A DNA stretch of 64,000 bases, taken from NCBI GenBank assembly GCA_965224595.1, contig OZ245058.1, forward strand, positions 1,798,001 through 1,862,000, given 5' to 3'. This stretch comes from Aliivibrio_A sp016764915. GTDB taxonomy: Bacteria > Pseudomonadota > Gammaproteobacteria > Enterobacterales > Vibrionaceae. Under the pieces are notes generated by a model, which was not told where the DNA came from, searched no databases, and saw nothing but the letters and a program-made list of their open reading frames with translations. Of the stretch, positions 50,425 through 57,324 are shown piece by piece. Made by a program: the position numbers and the translations under genes. The first letter of the stretch is position 1. Every line of letters starts with the position of its first letter.

Positions 50425-52257
50425 ATGGTCGATAGCGGAAATACATACAGTGATAAAGTCTCTCGCATAATTAGTTGGGGACACTGGTTCAGCTTTTTCA
50501 ACATCATTGCAGCAATGATGATTGGCACACGTTACATCATTCAATCAGATTGGCCTGATACTTTTATCAGTCAACTTTATCTGTGTTTGAGTTGGGTGGG
50601 TCATTTCGGCTTTTTAGTTTTTGCGATTTACATTTTAGTTCTCTTTCCAATCAGCTTTCTCGTTCCTTCCCAGCGATTAATGCGCTTTTTAAGTGCCGTT
50701 ATCGCAACGTTAGGTCTAACGATACTGCTGCTTGATACCCACTCCTATCAACAGATCCATCTACATCTAAGTCCGCTGGTGTGGGAGCTGTTGCTTAGTA
50801 AAGAGAAAACTGAAATCAATTCACAATGGCAATACCTGTTCATTGTGGTTCCAATTATCTTCCTGTTACAGCTTATGCTGTCAGAGTGGGTATGGAACAA
50901 ACTGAGAAAGCTCTCTCATAAACAAGTTGGCAAGCCCATTGCTATCATCTTCTTTGTTTCATTTATTGGTAGTCACCTTATCCACATTTGGGCTGATGCC
51001 AATATTTATCGCCCGATCACCTCACAGCGTTCAAATTTCCCTCTCTCTTATCCAATGACAGCCAAAACCTTTATGGAAAAATACGGCCTACTGGATAAAC
51101 AAGAGTATCAACGCCTACGTGAAGCAAAAGGTGCGGAAGGAAGCGAGATAATTCGTTACCCTATCGAACCTCTTTCGTTTAAAGATCAAGGTCAAGGTTA
51201 TAACGTGATGCTAGTCATGATTGATAGCCTTCGTAGTGACATGTTAACCGCAGATAACATGCCTAATCTTTGGCAGTTTAGTAATCAAAATATTAAATTC
51301 AATCGCCACTACAGCACCAGTAATGATATGAGTGGTGTGTTTGGTCTATTCTATGGCTTACCTGGTGGTTATTCTGAAAGCATTAAAGCCGACGGTGCAT
51401 CTCCATTATTACTGCAAACATTAAGTAAACGAAAATATAATTTTGGTCTATTCAGCGGCAATAATTTTGAGGATTCACTCTACTATCAGTCTATATTCAC
51501 TGAATCTCAAATGGCGAATGTCGACGAAAAAAACAATCAAACCGATGATGACGACGCTATCGATGAATGGACGACTTGGATTTCTGAACAGAAAGTTGAC
51601 TCACCTTGGTTCAGTTATCTAGAGCTTGAAACTGTTGCTGATTATGAAGAGTTATCTGACATTGACAGCAAATTTACACCAAGTACTTCAACAGCAGACC
51701 AAATACTGTCTGCTAAATATAAAAACGCAGTGGCACATTTAGATTCAGAGCTGGCAAAAGTTATTACAACCTTACAAGCATCAGAGCAGTACTCAAATAC
51801 TGTGATTATAATTACCTCTAATCACGGTATGGAGTTTAACGACACCAACAGCAACTCTTGGGGTGCCAACAGCAATTACAGCAAGTATCAGCTGCAAGTT
51901 CCGTTGATTATGCACTGGCCTAACAGAGAAGCTCAGGTTATTGAACGTGCTACCAGTCATTTAGATGTGGTGCCAACTCTGATGGAAGATGTATTGAATG
52001 TAAGCTCGGATTCAAAGGATTACAGCAGCGGCATTAACCTATTTGATGACAAAGCAAATCGCTCTTGGATCATTGCTGGTGACAGTCGTGAAATCGCTCT
52101 TATTACTAATACCCATACCACTGTGATTGATAAATTTGGTAACTATAAGGTCTATGATGAAAATTATAAACGCCTGAAAAAAGGCAAACCTAAGTTATCA
52201 TTATTGATGCAAGGGTTATCGGAGCTTAAACGCTTCTATCATCCAGAAAACAGATAA
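50425..52257 (+). CDS. pbgA: inner-membrane alkaline-phosphatase-superfamily protein PbgA/LapC (YejM)
   Basis: A 610-residue protein (E. coli YejM 586). Five N-terminal membrane helices (DUF3413, to about residue 190) are followed by a periplasmic sulfatase-like domain with MLVMIDSLRSDM, HYSTSNDMSG and ITSNHGMEF. In E. coli it senses lipopolysaccharide and restrains LapB-FtsH degradation of LpxC, and it is essential. Ends at a strong terminator. Confidence 0.93.
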   Translation: MVDSGNTYSDKVSRIISWGHWFSFFNIIAAMMIGTRYIIQSDWPDTFISQLYLCLSWVGHFGFLVFAIYILVLFPISFLVPSQRLMRFLSAVIATLGLTILLLDTHSYQQIHLHLSPLVWELLLSKEKTEINSQWQYLFIVVPIIFLLQLMLSEWVWNKLRKLSHKQVGKPIAIIFFVSFIGSHLIHIWADANIYRPITSQRSNFPLSYPMTAKTFMEKYGLLDKQEYQRLREAKGAEGSEIIRYPIEPLSFKDQGQGYNVMLVMIDSLRSDMLTADNMPNLWQFSNQNIKFNRHYSTSNDMSGVFGLFYGLPGGYSESIKADGASPLLLQTLSKRKYNFGLFSGNNFEDSLYYQSIFTESQMANVDEKNNQTDDDDAIDEWTTWISEQKVDSPWFSYLELETVADYEELSDIDSKFTPSTSTADQILSAKYKNAVAHLDSELAKVITTLQASEQYSNTVIIITSNHGMEFNDTNSNSWGANSNYSKYQLQVPLIMHWPNREAQVIERATSHLDVVPTLMEDVLNVSSDSKDYSSGINLFDDKANRSWIIAGDSREIALITNTHTTVIDKFGNYKVYDENYKRLKKGKPKLSLLMQGLSELKRFYHPENR

Positions 52258-52262
52258 ATTAT

Positions 52263-52289
52263 GAGCAGCCTAATCGCTGCTCTTTTTTT
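52263..52289 (+). terminator. terminator after pbgA
   Basis: Stem GAGCAGC/GCTGCTC with a seven-T run, five bases after the stop codon. Confidence 0.88.
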
Positions 52290-52405
52290 ATCCATTTTCT
52301 GCTGTAATAAACATATTTTTAAAAATCCGTTCAAAAACCCATCAAACGATCATTCAAGGGGTTTACAAGCTATCCTCCCCTCGCTATTATGCCCGCACAC
52401 CACAC

Positions 52406-52496
52406 GGAGAGATGGCTGAGTGGTTGAAAGCACCGGTCTTGAAAACCGGCGTACGTTTATAGCGTACCTAGGGTTCAAATCCCTATCTCTCCGCCA
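52406..52496 (+). tRNA. tRNA-Ser (UGA)
   Basis: A 91-base class II tRNA with long variable arm and encoded CCA. The acceptor stem GGAGAGA/TCTCTCC is fully paired, the anticodon TGA is at 52440-52442 in loop CTTGAAA, and the T arm is TAGGG-TTCAAAT-CCCTA. Its 3' end is duplicated imperfectly at 56454-56482, which marks it as an integration site. Confidence 0.95.
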
Positions 52497-52508
52497 CATT
52501 AAAAGATT

Positions 52509-52537
52509 AAACCGCTGTTTTTACAGCGGTTTTTTTG
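52509..52537 (+). terminator. terminator after tRNA-Ser
   Basis: Stem AAACCGCTGT/ACAGCGGTTT with loop TTTT and a seven-T run. Confidence 0.88.
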
Positions 52538-52581
52538 TGTCTGGAGCCTCGAAAATCATCTTGCACATAAAGGTAGCACAG

Positions 52582-52716
52582 ATGTATTTATTGAGACTTC
52601 CAAATAGCGTTTACTACACACGAATCGCAACCCCTCTTCCATTGCGCGATAGAGGCTACCCTAAAGAGTTTAAATTCTCCCTTCTGACCCGTGAAAGAAA
52701 AGTTGCTTACTGGTAA
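52582..52716 (+). pseudogene. truncated tyrosine integrase N terminus
   Basis: ATG at 52582 with AAAGG upstream reads 44 residues, MYLLRLPNSVYYTRIATPLP...LRDRGYPKEFKFSLLTRERK, then stops. This is the N terminus typical of tRNA-linked tyrosine integrases in vibrios, the small beta-stranded arm-binding part. The catalytic domain is gone. Its place immediately after a tRNA 3' end supports an integrated element. Confidence 0.7.
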
Positions 52717-52925
52717 GCCCCTAAAACACTAGACACTTCATTGAGTTCTAATGGACTGCCCCAAGTATTATGGACAATTTTCACCTAAGCTTTGGACTGT
52801 CCAAATCACTTAATTCACTGTCCAAAATTGCTGGTACGGATCAGTGAGGGGAAGACCATTTCATCGGTCTCGCTGGAGCAGAACACATTGCTTAATGCAT
52901 TTGTTTCTGTCGGTGAATAGTTAGA
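52717..52925. other. non-coding scar between integrase remnant and Sel1 gene
   Basis: No gene is supported. The words GGACTGCCCC, TGGACAA and GGACTGTCCAAA recur at 52750-52835 and look like leftover transposon-end sequence, but I cannot pair them into a full element. Confidence 0.35.
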
Positions 52926-53564
52926 TTATAATTTTTTGGCCAGTTTTTTTACTTTCGCTAAGTTAGAAGGAGAAAGGCTTTTCTTTGTTGTGTTAAACAA
53001 GGTTTGCGCCTCTTTATGACCATCATTAGCTGCAGCTAAAATCCATACATTACCTGAGATTATATCTTGTTTACCACCTCGTCCGGTCATCAAAAAAACA
53101 CCAAGTGCATATTTAGATTCCAGATGACCTTTTTGCGCTGCCATTCTGTAGTATTTCCGGCTTGCTGCCATATCTTTACTAATACCACGTCCGTTGGCTA
53201 AGGCTTCTGCTTTTTGATATAAGGCCGCGCTATGGCCTTGACTTGCTGCCTTATCAAACCACTCATAGGCTGATTTTTCGTTACGTTTAACACCCCGACC
53301 AGAGGCATAGGCAACACCCACCATGAATTGAGCATCGATCTGTTCCTGTTGTGCTGCCTTTAAAAACCAGTCAGTTGCTGTTGCATAATTTTGTGTCACG
53401 CCAAAACCGTTAGTGTAGTCCAGGCCTAATTTATATTGCGCCTGTGCATCACCTTGCTTCGCCATTTCTATATTGTGTGAAACACTTTTAGATAAGGTAG
53501 TGCATCCACCTAGCATTAATAAGATGATGATTAAAATCTGAGGGATCCCCACGAATTTCATCAT
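52926..53564 (-). CDS. Sel1-repeat lipoprotein with an IS-derived start
   Basis: A 212-residue lipoprotein with lipobox LGGC (Cys at about residue 21) followed by four Sel1-like repeats (AQYKLGLDYTNGFGV, AQFMVGVAYASGRGV, ALYQKAEALANGRGI, SKYALGVFLMTGRGG). Sel1 repeats form helical protein-binding scaffolds. The first nine codons lie inside an IS left end; the native first ten codons are stranded beyond the IS at 54652-54681. The start overlaps the transposase stop, and GAGGAG within the transposase gene can serve as ribosome site. Sel1 lipoproteins occur as immunity proteins to type VI phospholipase effectors, but no such effector is in view. Confidence 0.82.
   Translation of the reverse strand: MMKFVGIPQILIIILLMLGGCTTLSKSVSHNIEMAKQGDAQAQYKLGLDYTNGFGVTQNYATATDWFLKAAQQEQIDAQFMVGVAYASGRGVKRNEKSAYEWFDKAASQGHSAALYQKAEALANGRGISKDMAASRKYYRMAAQKGHLESKYALGVFLMTGRGGKQDIISGNVWILAAANDGHKEAQTLFNTTKKSLSPSNLAKVKKLAKKL
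53529..53537. repeat. left 9-bp target-site duplication of the IS
   Basis: GATTAAAAT, identical to 54643-54651. Nine bases is the duplication length of the IS10 group of the IS4 family. Confidence 0.85.
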
Positions 53565-54642
53565 AGCTCCTCATATCGAATGGTCAGTTCCGAAAGTTGG
53601 TTAAGCGCATAAATAATCAGGGGTTCATCGGGGCAATATCGAGTGTCATCAATGACTTCACGACCAACATAACTGTAAGATAATACTCGTTTTCGCTTTT
53701 CTGTATTGGCCTGCAAAAACCTGACTTGAGTCAGTTGAGCGCTGACAAAACCGACACACCACAAGACAAAAAGTATCAGAGAAGCAATTAATAACAAGTT
53801 GTCATATCGCTCTGCACTTTTAGAATTTGCGTCCTCTAACGCTAACCCTAGTTTGCTGTTTTTGGTGTCTCTAAATCCTTCTTCGATTTGCATGCGTTGA
53901 GCATAAAGCTTGACGACTTTGTTGGCGCTGAGTGGTTGCTGCTCTGCTAGGTGATAGGCGAGTAACCAAGGTTCATTGGCTTTCTTTTGCTGATATTTGC
54001 TCGTGGTGCATTGAGATTTACCCCCGCCACGCTTTTTCTTGAGCCTTCGCCCTTTTGTTTTACTTTGGTAGAAAACGGCTTTACACATAAATCGCTGCGT
54101 TTTTCCGTAATAAATGTCGCCGAGTTTCTTGGCTCTCGTGGTCGCACTTTCAAACCAAGTGTTGCAGCGTAGCCAGTGGATGGAGTCCGTTGACAGGCAA
54201 ACATTTCCTCGAATGCGTCCCACCCAAAACCATCCCTTGCTCTCAATCGCTTTGAACCAAGGCGTTTTAAAAATGGCATCAGACAAAATAATAGGTTTGC
54301 AGTTCGCAGGTAAGCACGCGGATAACTGATCCAGTAGCTCTTGATGAGCCCTTTCAGAATTTAACTCTGACTCTGGGTAGACTTTTTCGTAGAGAGTGAG
54401 CGTTCTCCCACCCATGGGGATACTGGCTCTAAGTATTTGAAGTATCTCTTGTCCATTCACAGGAGACCAATTCACGATCACTAATGGGTTAGGGTTATTA
54501 CCCACCAAATATTCGGTCATCATTTCATAAAAGCAAAGCCTTCATCGTAATAACTCAATTTTTATCAATAAGTTGATCACAAGTGAAGGCTAAGGTCGAT
54601 AATCAATAAGTCTAGAATTAGAAATTCGTGGGGATTCGTCAG
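53538..54642 (-). mobile_element. IS4-family, IS10-group insertion sequence (defective)
   Basis: A 1105-bp element with 22-bp terminal inverted repeats (53538-53559 and 54621-54642) that differ at two positions. Both begin CTGA and share ATCCCCACGAATTTC. It is flanked by a 9-bp direct repeat. It is about 220 bp shorter than IS10 and its transposase lacks the matching N-terminal part, so it is an internally deleted copy probably mobilised in trans. Confidence 0.85.
53561..54523 (-). CDS. IS4-family (IS10-like) transposase, N-terminally truncated
   Basis: A 320-residue DDE transposase. The family signature Y-x2-R-x3-E-x6-K is complete (YAQRMQIEEGFRDTK). The second acidic residue is kept in IILSDAIF, but the first, normally in the motif DWS, reads NWSPV, an Asp-to-Asn change in the catalytic triad. 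Compared with IS10 (402 residues) about 80 N-terminal residues are missing, and only 119 bases remain between the ATG and the element end. It is very likely inactive. Confidence 0.8.
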   Translation of the reverse strand: MMTEYLVGNNPNPLVIVNWSPVNGQEILQILRASIPMGGRTLTLYEKVYPESELNSERAHQELLDQLSACLPANCKPIILSDAIFKTPWFKAIESKGWFWVGRIRGNVCLSTDSIHWLRCNTWFESATTRAKKLGDIYYGKTQRFMCKAVFYQSKTKGRRLKKKRGGGKSQCTTSKYQQKKANEPWLLAYHLAEQQPLSANKVVKLYAQRMQIEEGFRDTKNSKLGLALEDANSKSAERYDNLLLIASLILFVLWCVGFVSAQLTQVRFLQANTEKRKRVLSYSYVGREVIDDTRYCPDEPLIIYALNQLSELTIRYEEL

Positions 54643-54681
54643 GATTAAAATACTTATAGGATTTCGATACAGAGAAATCAT
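54643..54681 (-). pseudogene. stranded 5' end of the Sel1 lipoprotein gene
   Basis: ATG at 54681, preceded by AGGA nine bases upstream, reads ten codons MISLYRNPIS and then the 9-bp target duplication (ILI). Joined to 53528 and below without the IS, the frame continues into the lipoprotein signal peptide and LGGC lipobox. This is the native start lost to the IS insertion; 54643-54651 is the right target-site copy. Confidence 0.75.
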
Positions 54682-54707
54682 GGTTATGCGTCCTAGACTT
54701 AAACTAA

Positions 54708-54742
54708 CCGTACACAGCAGTTAATAAATAGACTGTGTACGG
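54708..54742. terminator. hairpin terminator between Sel1 remnant and coiled-coil gene
   Basis: A perfect 10-bp stem CCGTACACAG/CTGTGTACGG. The T run is stronger on the plus strand. On the minus strand it lies 20 bases after the coiled-coil gene stop and is its probable terminator. Confidence 0.6.
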
Positions 54743-54762
54743 TTTTTGGTTAGTGGAGGTTG

Positions 54763-55971
54763 CTATTCGATACCTAATAGTTCTTGGGTCGCGGCAACCA
54801 CTTCATCGGTAATTTCCTTATTAGCGGCTGAAGCTAGAGTATCTGCTTCTAACTGAGCTGAAGTATCAAGTTCTTCCTGTGTGGTAGCCTGTTCTTCCTC
54901 GGCAGCTGCCAGATCAGTTTCTAAAGCATCAACTTCAGATTCAGCCTGTGCCAGTTCCTGAGCAGCAGCGTCAGCTTCTGCTTGTGCGGTATCTGCTGCA
55001 ACCTGAGCGGCAGCTAATTCATTAGCCGCAGTATTAGCTGCTGTGGCTGCTGTGTCTGAGTTAGCTTGAGCAGTGTCAGCATTGGCCTGCGCAGTATCTG
55101 CATCAGCTTGAGCGGTGTCAGCACTAGCTTGTGCAGCGTCTGCATCATCTTGAGCAGCATCGGCTTGAGCTTGATCTTGAGCGGCAGCATCAGCGAGATC
55201 TGTATTTGTTGGATCAGCGTCAGCAGCAGCCTGTGCTGTATCTGCATCAACTTGAGCGGTGTTAGCAGCAGCCTGTACTGTATCTGCATCAACTTGAGCG
55301 TTGTCGGTAGCAGCCTGTGCTGTATCTGCATCAACTTGAGCGGTGTCTGCAGTAGCCTGTGTTGTATCTGCCAATGCTTGTGCAACATTTTCTGCTTCCT
55401 GCGCATCGTCCCGGGCTTCTGAAGCCGCGAGGCTATCTGCATTCAATTGCAGGCTAATTGCTGTTAATGTTGGAATACCATAACTGGCAATCTGATCCTC
55501 TAACCCTTGAATGGTCTCGGAAATTTCATTTAATCTTTCAGTTAATCGGCTTGTTGCCTGAACTGCGTCCCGGTATTGTGCTAGAGTTCCGACAACAGAT
55601 TTAGCAGATGCATGAGCTAGTCCGTTTTCTGATGCGTGTGCTGCATTCAAACGTCCTAAAGCACTTGATAAAGAACCTTTGTTGTTACCTAATCCATTGT
55701 CATTGCTGGTATTTTTGTTGGTACCGTAACCCTTACTGTTGGCGCTAGAGTTGGAGCTAGCACTGGCGTTTTGGCTACTATTTCCTTTATTTTTTTCACT
55801 ACTGTTTCCGTGGCCTTTACCATTGTTACTGTTATCATTTTTTGCAAATGCAGTGTTGTATTTGAATGTACCGTCATCAAAATCAAACGTAACCGGGGCT
55901 AAAGCCAACAGACCAACACAGACACATCCACATCCAAGTAAAGTCTTTTTAACTAACAGTGAAAGTTTCAT
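54763..55971 (-). CDS. secreted heptad-repeat coiled-coil protein
   Basis: About 402 residues. The frame opens at 56058, but the ATG at 55971 with a G-rich ribosome site starts a signal peptide (MKLSLLVKKTLLGCGCVCVG, cleavage near AFAKN). Next comes an Asn/Ser/Gly/Lys low-complexity segment (mature residues about 1-70), a helical part with SRLTERLNEISETIQGLEDQIA, and then a long run of seven-residue units of the TAQADAD/TAQAAAD type to about residue 330, and an acidic helical end. Composition is Ala, Asp, Gln and Thr with almost no large hydrophobics. Family not recognised; a surface or periplasmic fibre is plausible. Confidence 0.75.
   Translation of the reverse strand: MKLSLLVKKTLLGCGCVCVGLLALAPVTFDFDDGTFKYNTAFAKNDNSNNGKGHGNSSEKNKGNSSQNASASSNSSANSKGYGTNKNTSNDNGLGNNKGSLSSALGRLNAAHASENGLAHASAKSVVGTLAQYRDAVQATSRLTERLNEISETIQGLEDQIASYGIPTLTAISLQLNADSLAASEARDDAQEAENVAQALADTTQATADTAQVDADTAQAATDNAQVDADTVQAAANTAQVDADTAQAAADADPTNTDLADAAAQDQAQADAAQDDADAAQASADTAQADADTAQANADTAQANSDTAATAANTAANELAAAQVAADTAQAEADAAAQELAQAESEVDALETDLAAAEEEQATTQEELDTSAQLEADTLASAANKEITDEVVAATQELLGIE
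55227..55370 (-). repeat. 42-bp tandem repeats in the coiled-coil gene
   Basis: Copies start at 55227, 55269, 55311 and 55353 with period 42 bp (two heptads), nearly identical. Related but less regular 21-bp units extend to about 55080. Such arrays change length by slippage. Confidence 0.88.
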
Positions 55972-56084
55972 TACATACCCCCCAAAACACCGAACAGTTT
56001 TACTCATAAAACTATTATTGAGAACATTGTCAGTATAGCTCAAGAATTCATCAACCAAGATGTTTACAAAAGAATTGACAGGCT

Positions 56085-56195
56085 ATGCCAGAAATTAGAA
56101 TCCCGGTGGAGAAAAACCAGAAAGATGCACTGTTTGTTAAATTTATGGTTTATGCTAAAAAATGTGAAATAGGTGGTTATTTACCATACAAATAG
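56085..56195 (+). CDS. possible 36-residue small ORF
   Basis: ATG at 56085 reads MPEIRIPVEKNQKDALFVKF and 16 more residues to TAG. The composition is protein-like, but the only purine-rich ribosome site (ACAGG) is two bases from the ATG, too close. It may be a small protein or a fragment of a lost gene on the island. Not recognised. Confidence 0.25.
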   Translation: MPEIRIPVEKNQKDALFVKFMVYAKKCEIGGYLPYK

Positions 56196-56205
56196 TTATC
56201 CGTAG

Positions 56206-56453
56206 TTTTCTAAATTAAGCAGAAACTCTAACTTGGTTTTGTCCAAAAGTGTGTCAGGTGCTCAGTCAGGATTCAAAGTTAGTTAGGTTAGTTACTAATT
56301 AACTTACTAACTTAACGTTGCGAGATAAGTCATTAGGTTTTGCTTGACGTTCAAGTATGGAATGAGCTTTAATCTGTACCAGACATACGACTAAGATGAT
56401 TTTCGAGCTAACCTTTAACTCATTGTAAAGAAAGTGTTTATTTTTTTATGGTT
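56206..56453. other. non-coding right end of the island
   Basis: No gene is seen. An imperfect palindrome of GTTAGTTA words lies around 56277-56318 close to the right boundary. Integrase arm sites would be expected near such boundaries, but the resemblance is weak. Confidence 0.3.
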
Positions 56454-56482
56454 GGGTTCAAATCCCTATATCTCTGCCACAT
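56454..56482 (+). repeat. tRNA-Ser 3'-end copy (attachment-site-like repeat)
   Basis: GGGTTCAAATCCCTAT is identical to the T arm of the tRNA-Ser at 52471-52486, and the following ATCTCTGCCACAT differs from the tRNA acceptor/CCA in two bases. There is no 5' half of a tRNA here. This is the expected right attachment repeat of an element inserted at the tRNA-Ser 3' end. Confidence 0.8.
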
Positions 56483-56650
56483 AAAAAAAACAGCTTTTTT
56501 ACGTTTTCAATCAGAAAAATACGACATTTAAATATGGCATAGTATTTTCCCTGATTCTTTTTCAAACTTTTAGGCTTCTTTTTCAAGCTTTCAAACACTC
56601 CTTCATCATCATGAAATAACATAATCACCTGATTTATATCAAAAAAATTA

Positions 56651-56668
56651 TTGGCACAGATATCGCTA
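56651..56668 (+). promoter_or_regulatory. sigma-54 promoter upstream of hcp
   Basis: TTGGCACAGATATCGCTA has a perfect TTGGCAC -24 element and GC in the -12 element, with GG and GC exactly 10 bases apart. It predicts a start near 56678, 37 bases before the hcp ATG. In V. cholerae hcp operons depend on sigma-54 and the activator VasH, so the same control is likely. Confidence 0.75.
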
Positions 56669-56714
56669 TATAGAAATTGATTTTACACACACTCAATTTT
56701 CATAGGATATTAGT

Positions 56715-57233
56715 ATGCCAACTCCAGCTTATATGCGCATTGAAGGCGAAAAACAAGGTCTGATCAGTGCAGGTAACTTTACTGAGGATTCAGTAGGAAA
56801 CATTTTCCAAGAAGGTCATGAAGATGAAGTTCTTGTTCAAGGTTTTGACCACCAGGTTGTTCTTCCTCGTGATCCACAATCAGGACAGCCAACAGGCCAA
56901 CGTGTACACAAACCCGTAAAAATCTCTAAGATCTTTGATAAATCCTCACCGCTTATGTATAACGCATTAACATCAGGTGAGCGTTTGCCAAAAGTTGAAA
57001 TCAAATGGTATCGCACCTCTTCAACAGGGACGCAAGAGCACTATTTCACTACAAAACTCACTGACGCTATCATTGTTGATATCGTCGCGAGTATGCCTAA
57101 CTGCCAAGATCCAAATCTATCTCACTTCACCCACTTAGAAGACATTTACATGACGTATCGCGCCATTGAGTGGACTCACGAAGTGGCGGGTACTTCTGGT
57201 TCTGACGACTGGCGTACCGCAATGAGTTCATAA
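56715..57233 (+). CDS. hcp: type VI secretion tube protein Hcp
   Basis: A 172-residue protein, same length and strongly alike V. cholerae Hcp (MPTPAYMRIEGEKQGLI, GHEDEVLVQGFDHQV, DPQSGQPTGQRVHKP, EWTHEVAGTSGSDDWR). Hexamer rings of Hcp stack to form the inner tube of the type VI needle. No sheath or baseplate genes are in the window, so this is an auxiliary cluster serving a main system elsewhere. A sigma-54 promoter and an AGGAT ribosome site precede it. Confidence 0.95.
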   Translation: MPTPAYMRIEGEKQGLISAGNFTEDSVGNIFQEGHEDEVLVQGFDHQVVLPRDPQSGQPTGQRVHKPVKISKIFDKSSPLMYNALTSGERLPKVEIKWYRTSSTGTQEHYFTTKLTDAIIVDIVASMPNCQDPNLSHFTHLEDIYMTYRAIEWTHEVAGTSGSDDWRTAMSS

Positions 57234-57324
57234 GCTCATTACAACGCTTGCAGTTCGAAGCTAAGTAAAATGAATTGGGAGCCTAGCTCCCAATTTGTGT
57301 TTCTATTAAAACCTTACATAATGG

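Larger units (their letters stand above)
52500..56482. mobile_element. remnant genomic island integrated at tRNA-Ser
   Basis: About 4 kb bounded on the left by the intact tRNA-Ser and on the right by a 29-base imperfect copy of its 3' end. It starts with the N terminus of a tyrosine integrase in the usual tRNA-proximal place, contains an IS element, and its other genes look foreign to the flanking core set. The integrase is broken, so the island cannot move by itself. Confidence 0.7.

Noticed and set aside
52420..52581. 98-residue ORF starting inside the tRNA-Ser gene
   Set aside because: The first 54 codons are tRNA and terminator sequence. Only the part from 52582 resembles a protein (integrase N terminus).
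52750..52840. IS3- or IS66-type insertion sequence in the scar
   Set aside because: Short GGACTGTCC-type words recur, but no paired terminal repeats or transposase fragment could be identified.
54763..55971. Opposite-strand and shifted ORFs over the Ala/Asp repeat gene
   Set aside because: Repetitive DNA opens several frames; only the minus frame has a signal peptide, ribosome site and terminator.
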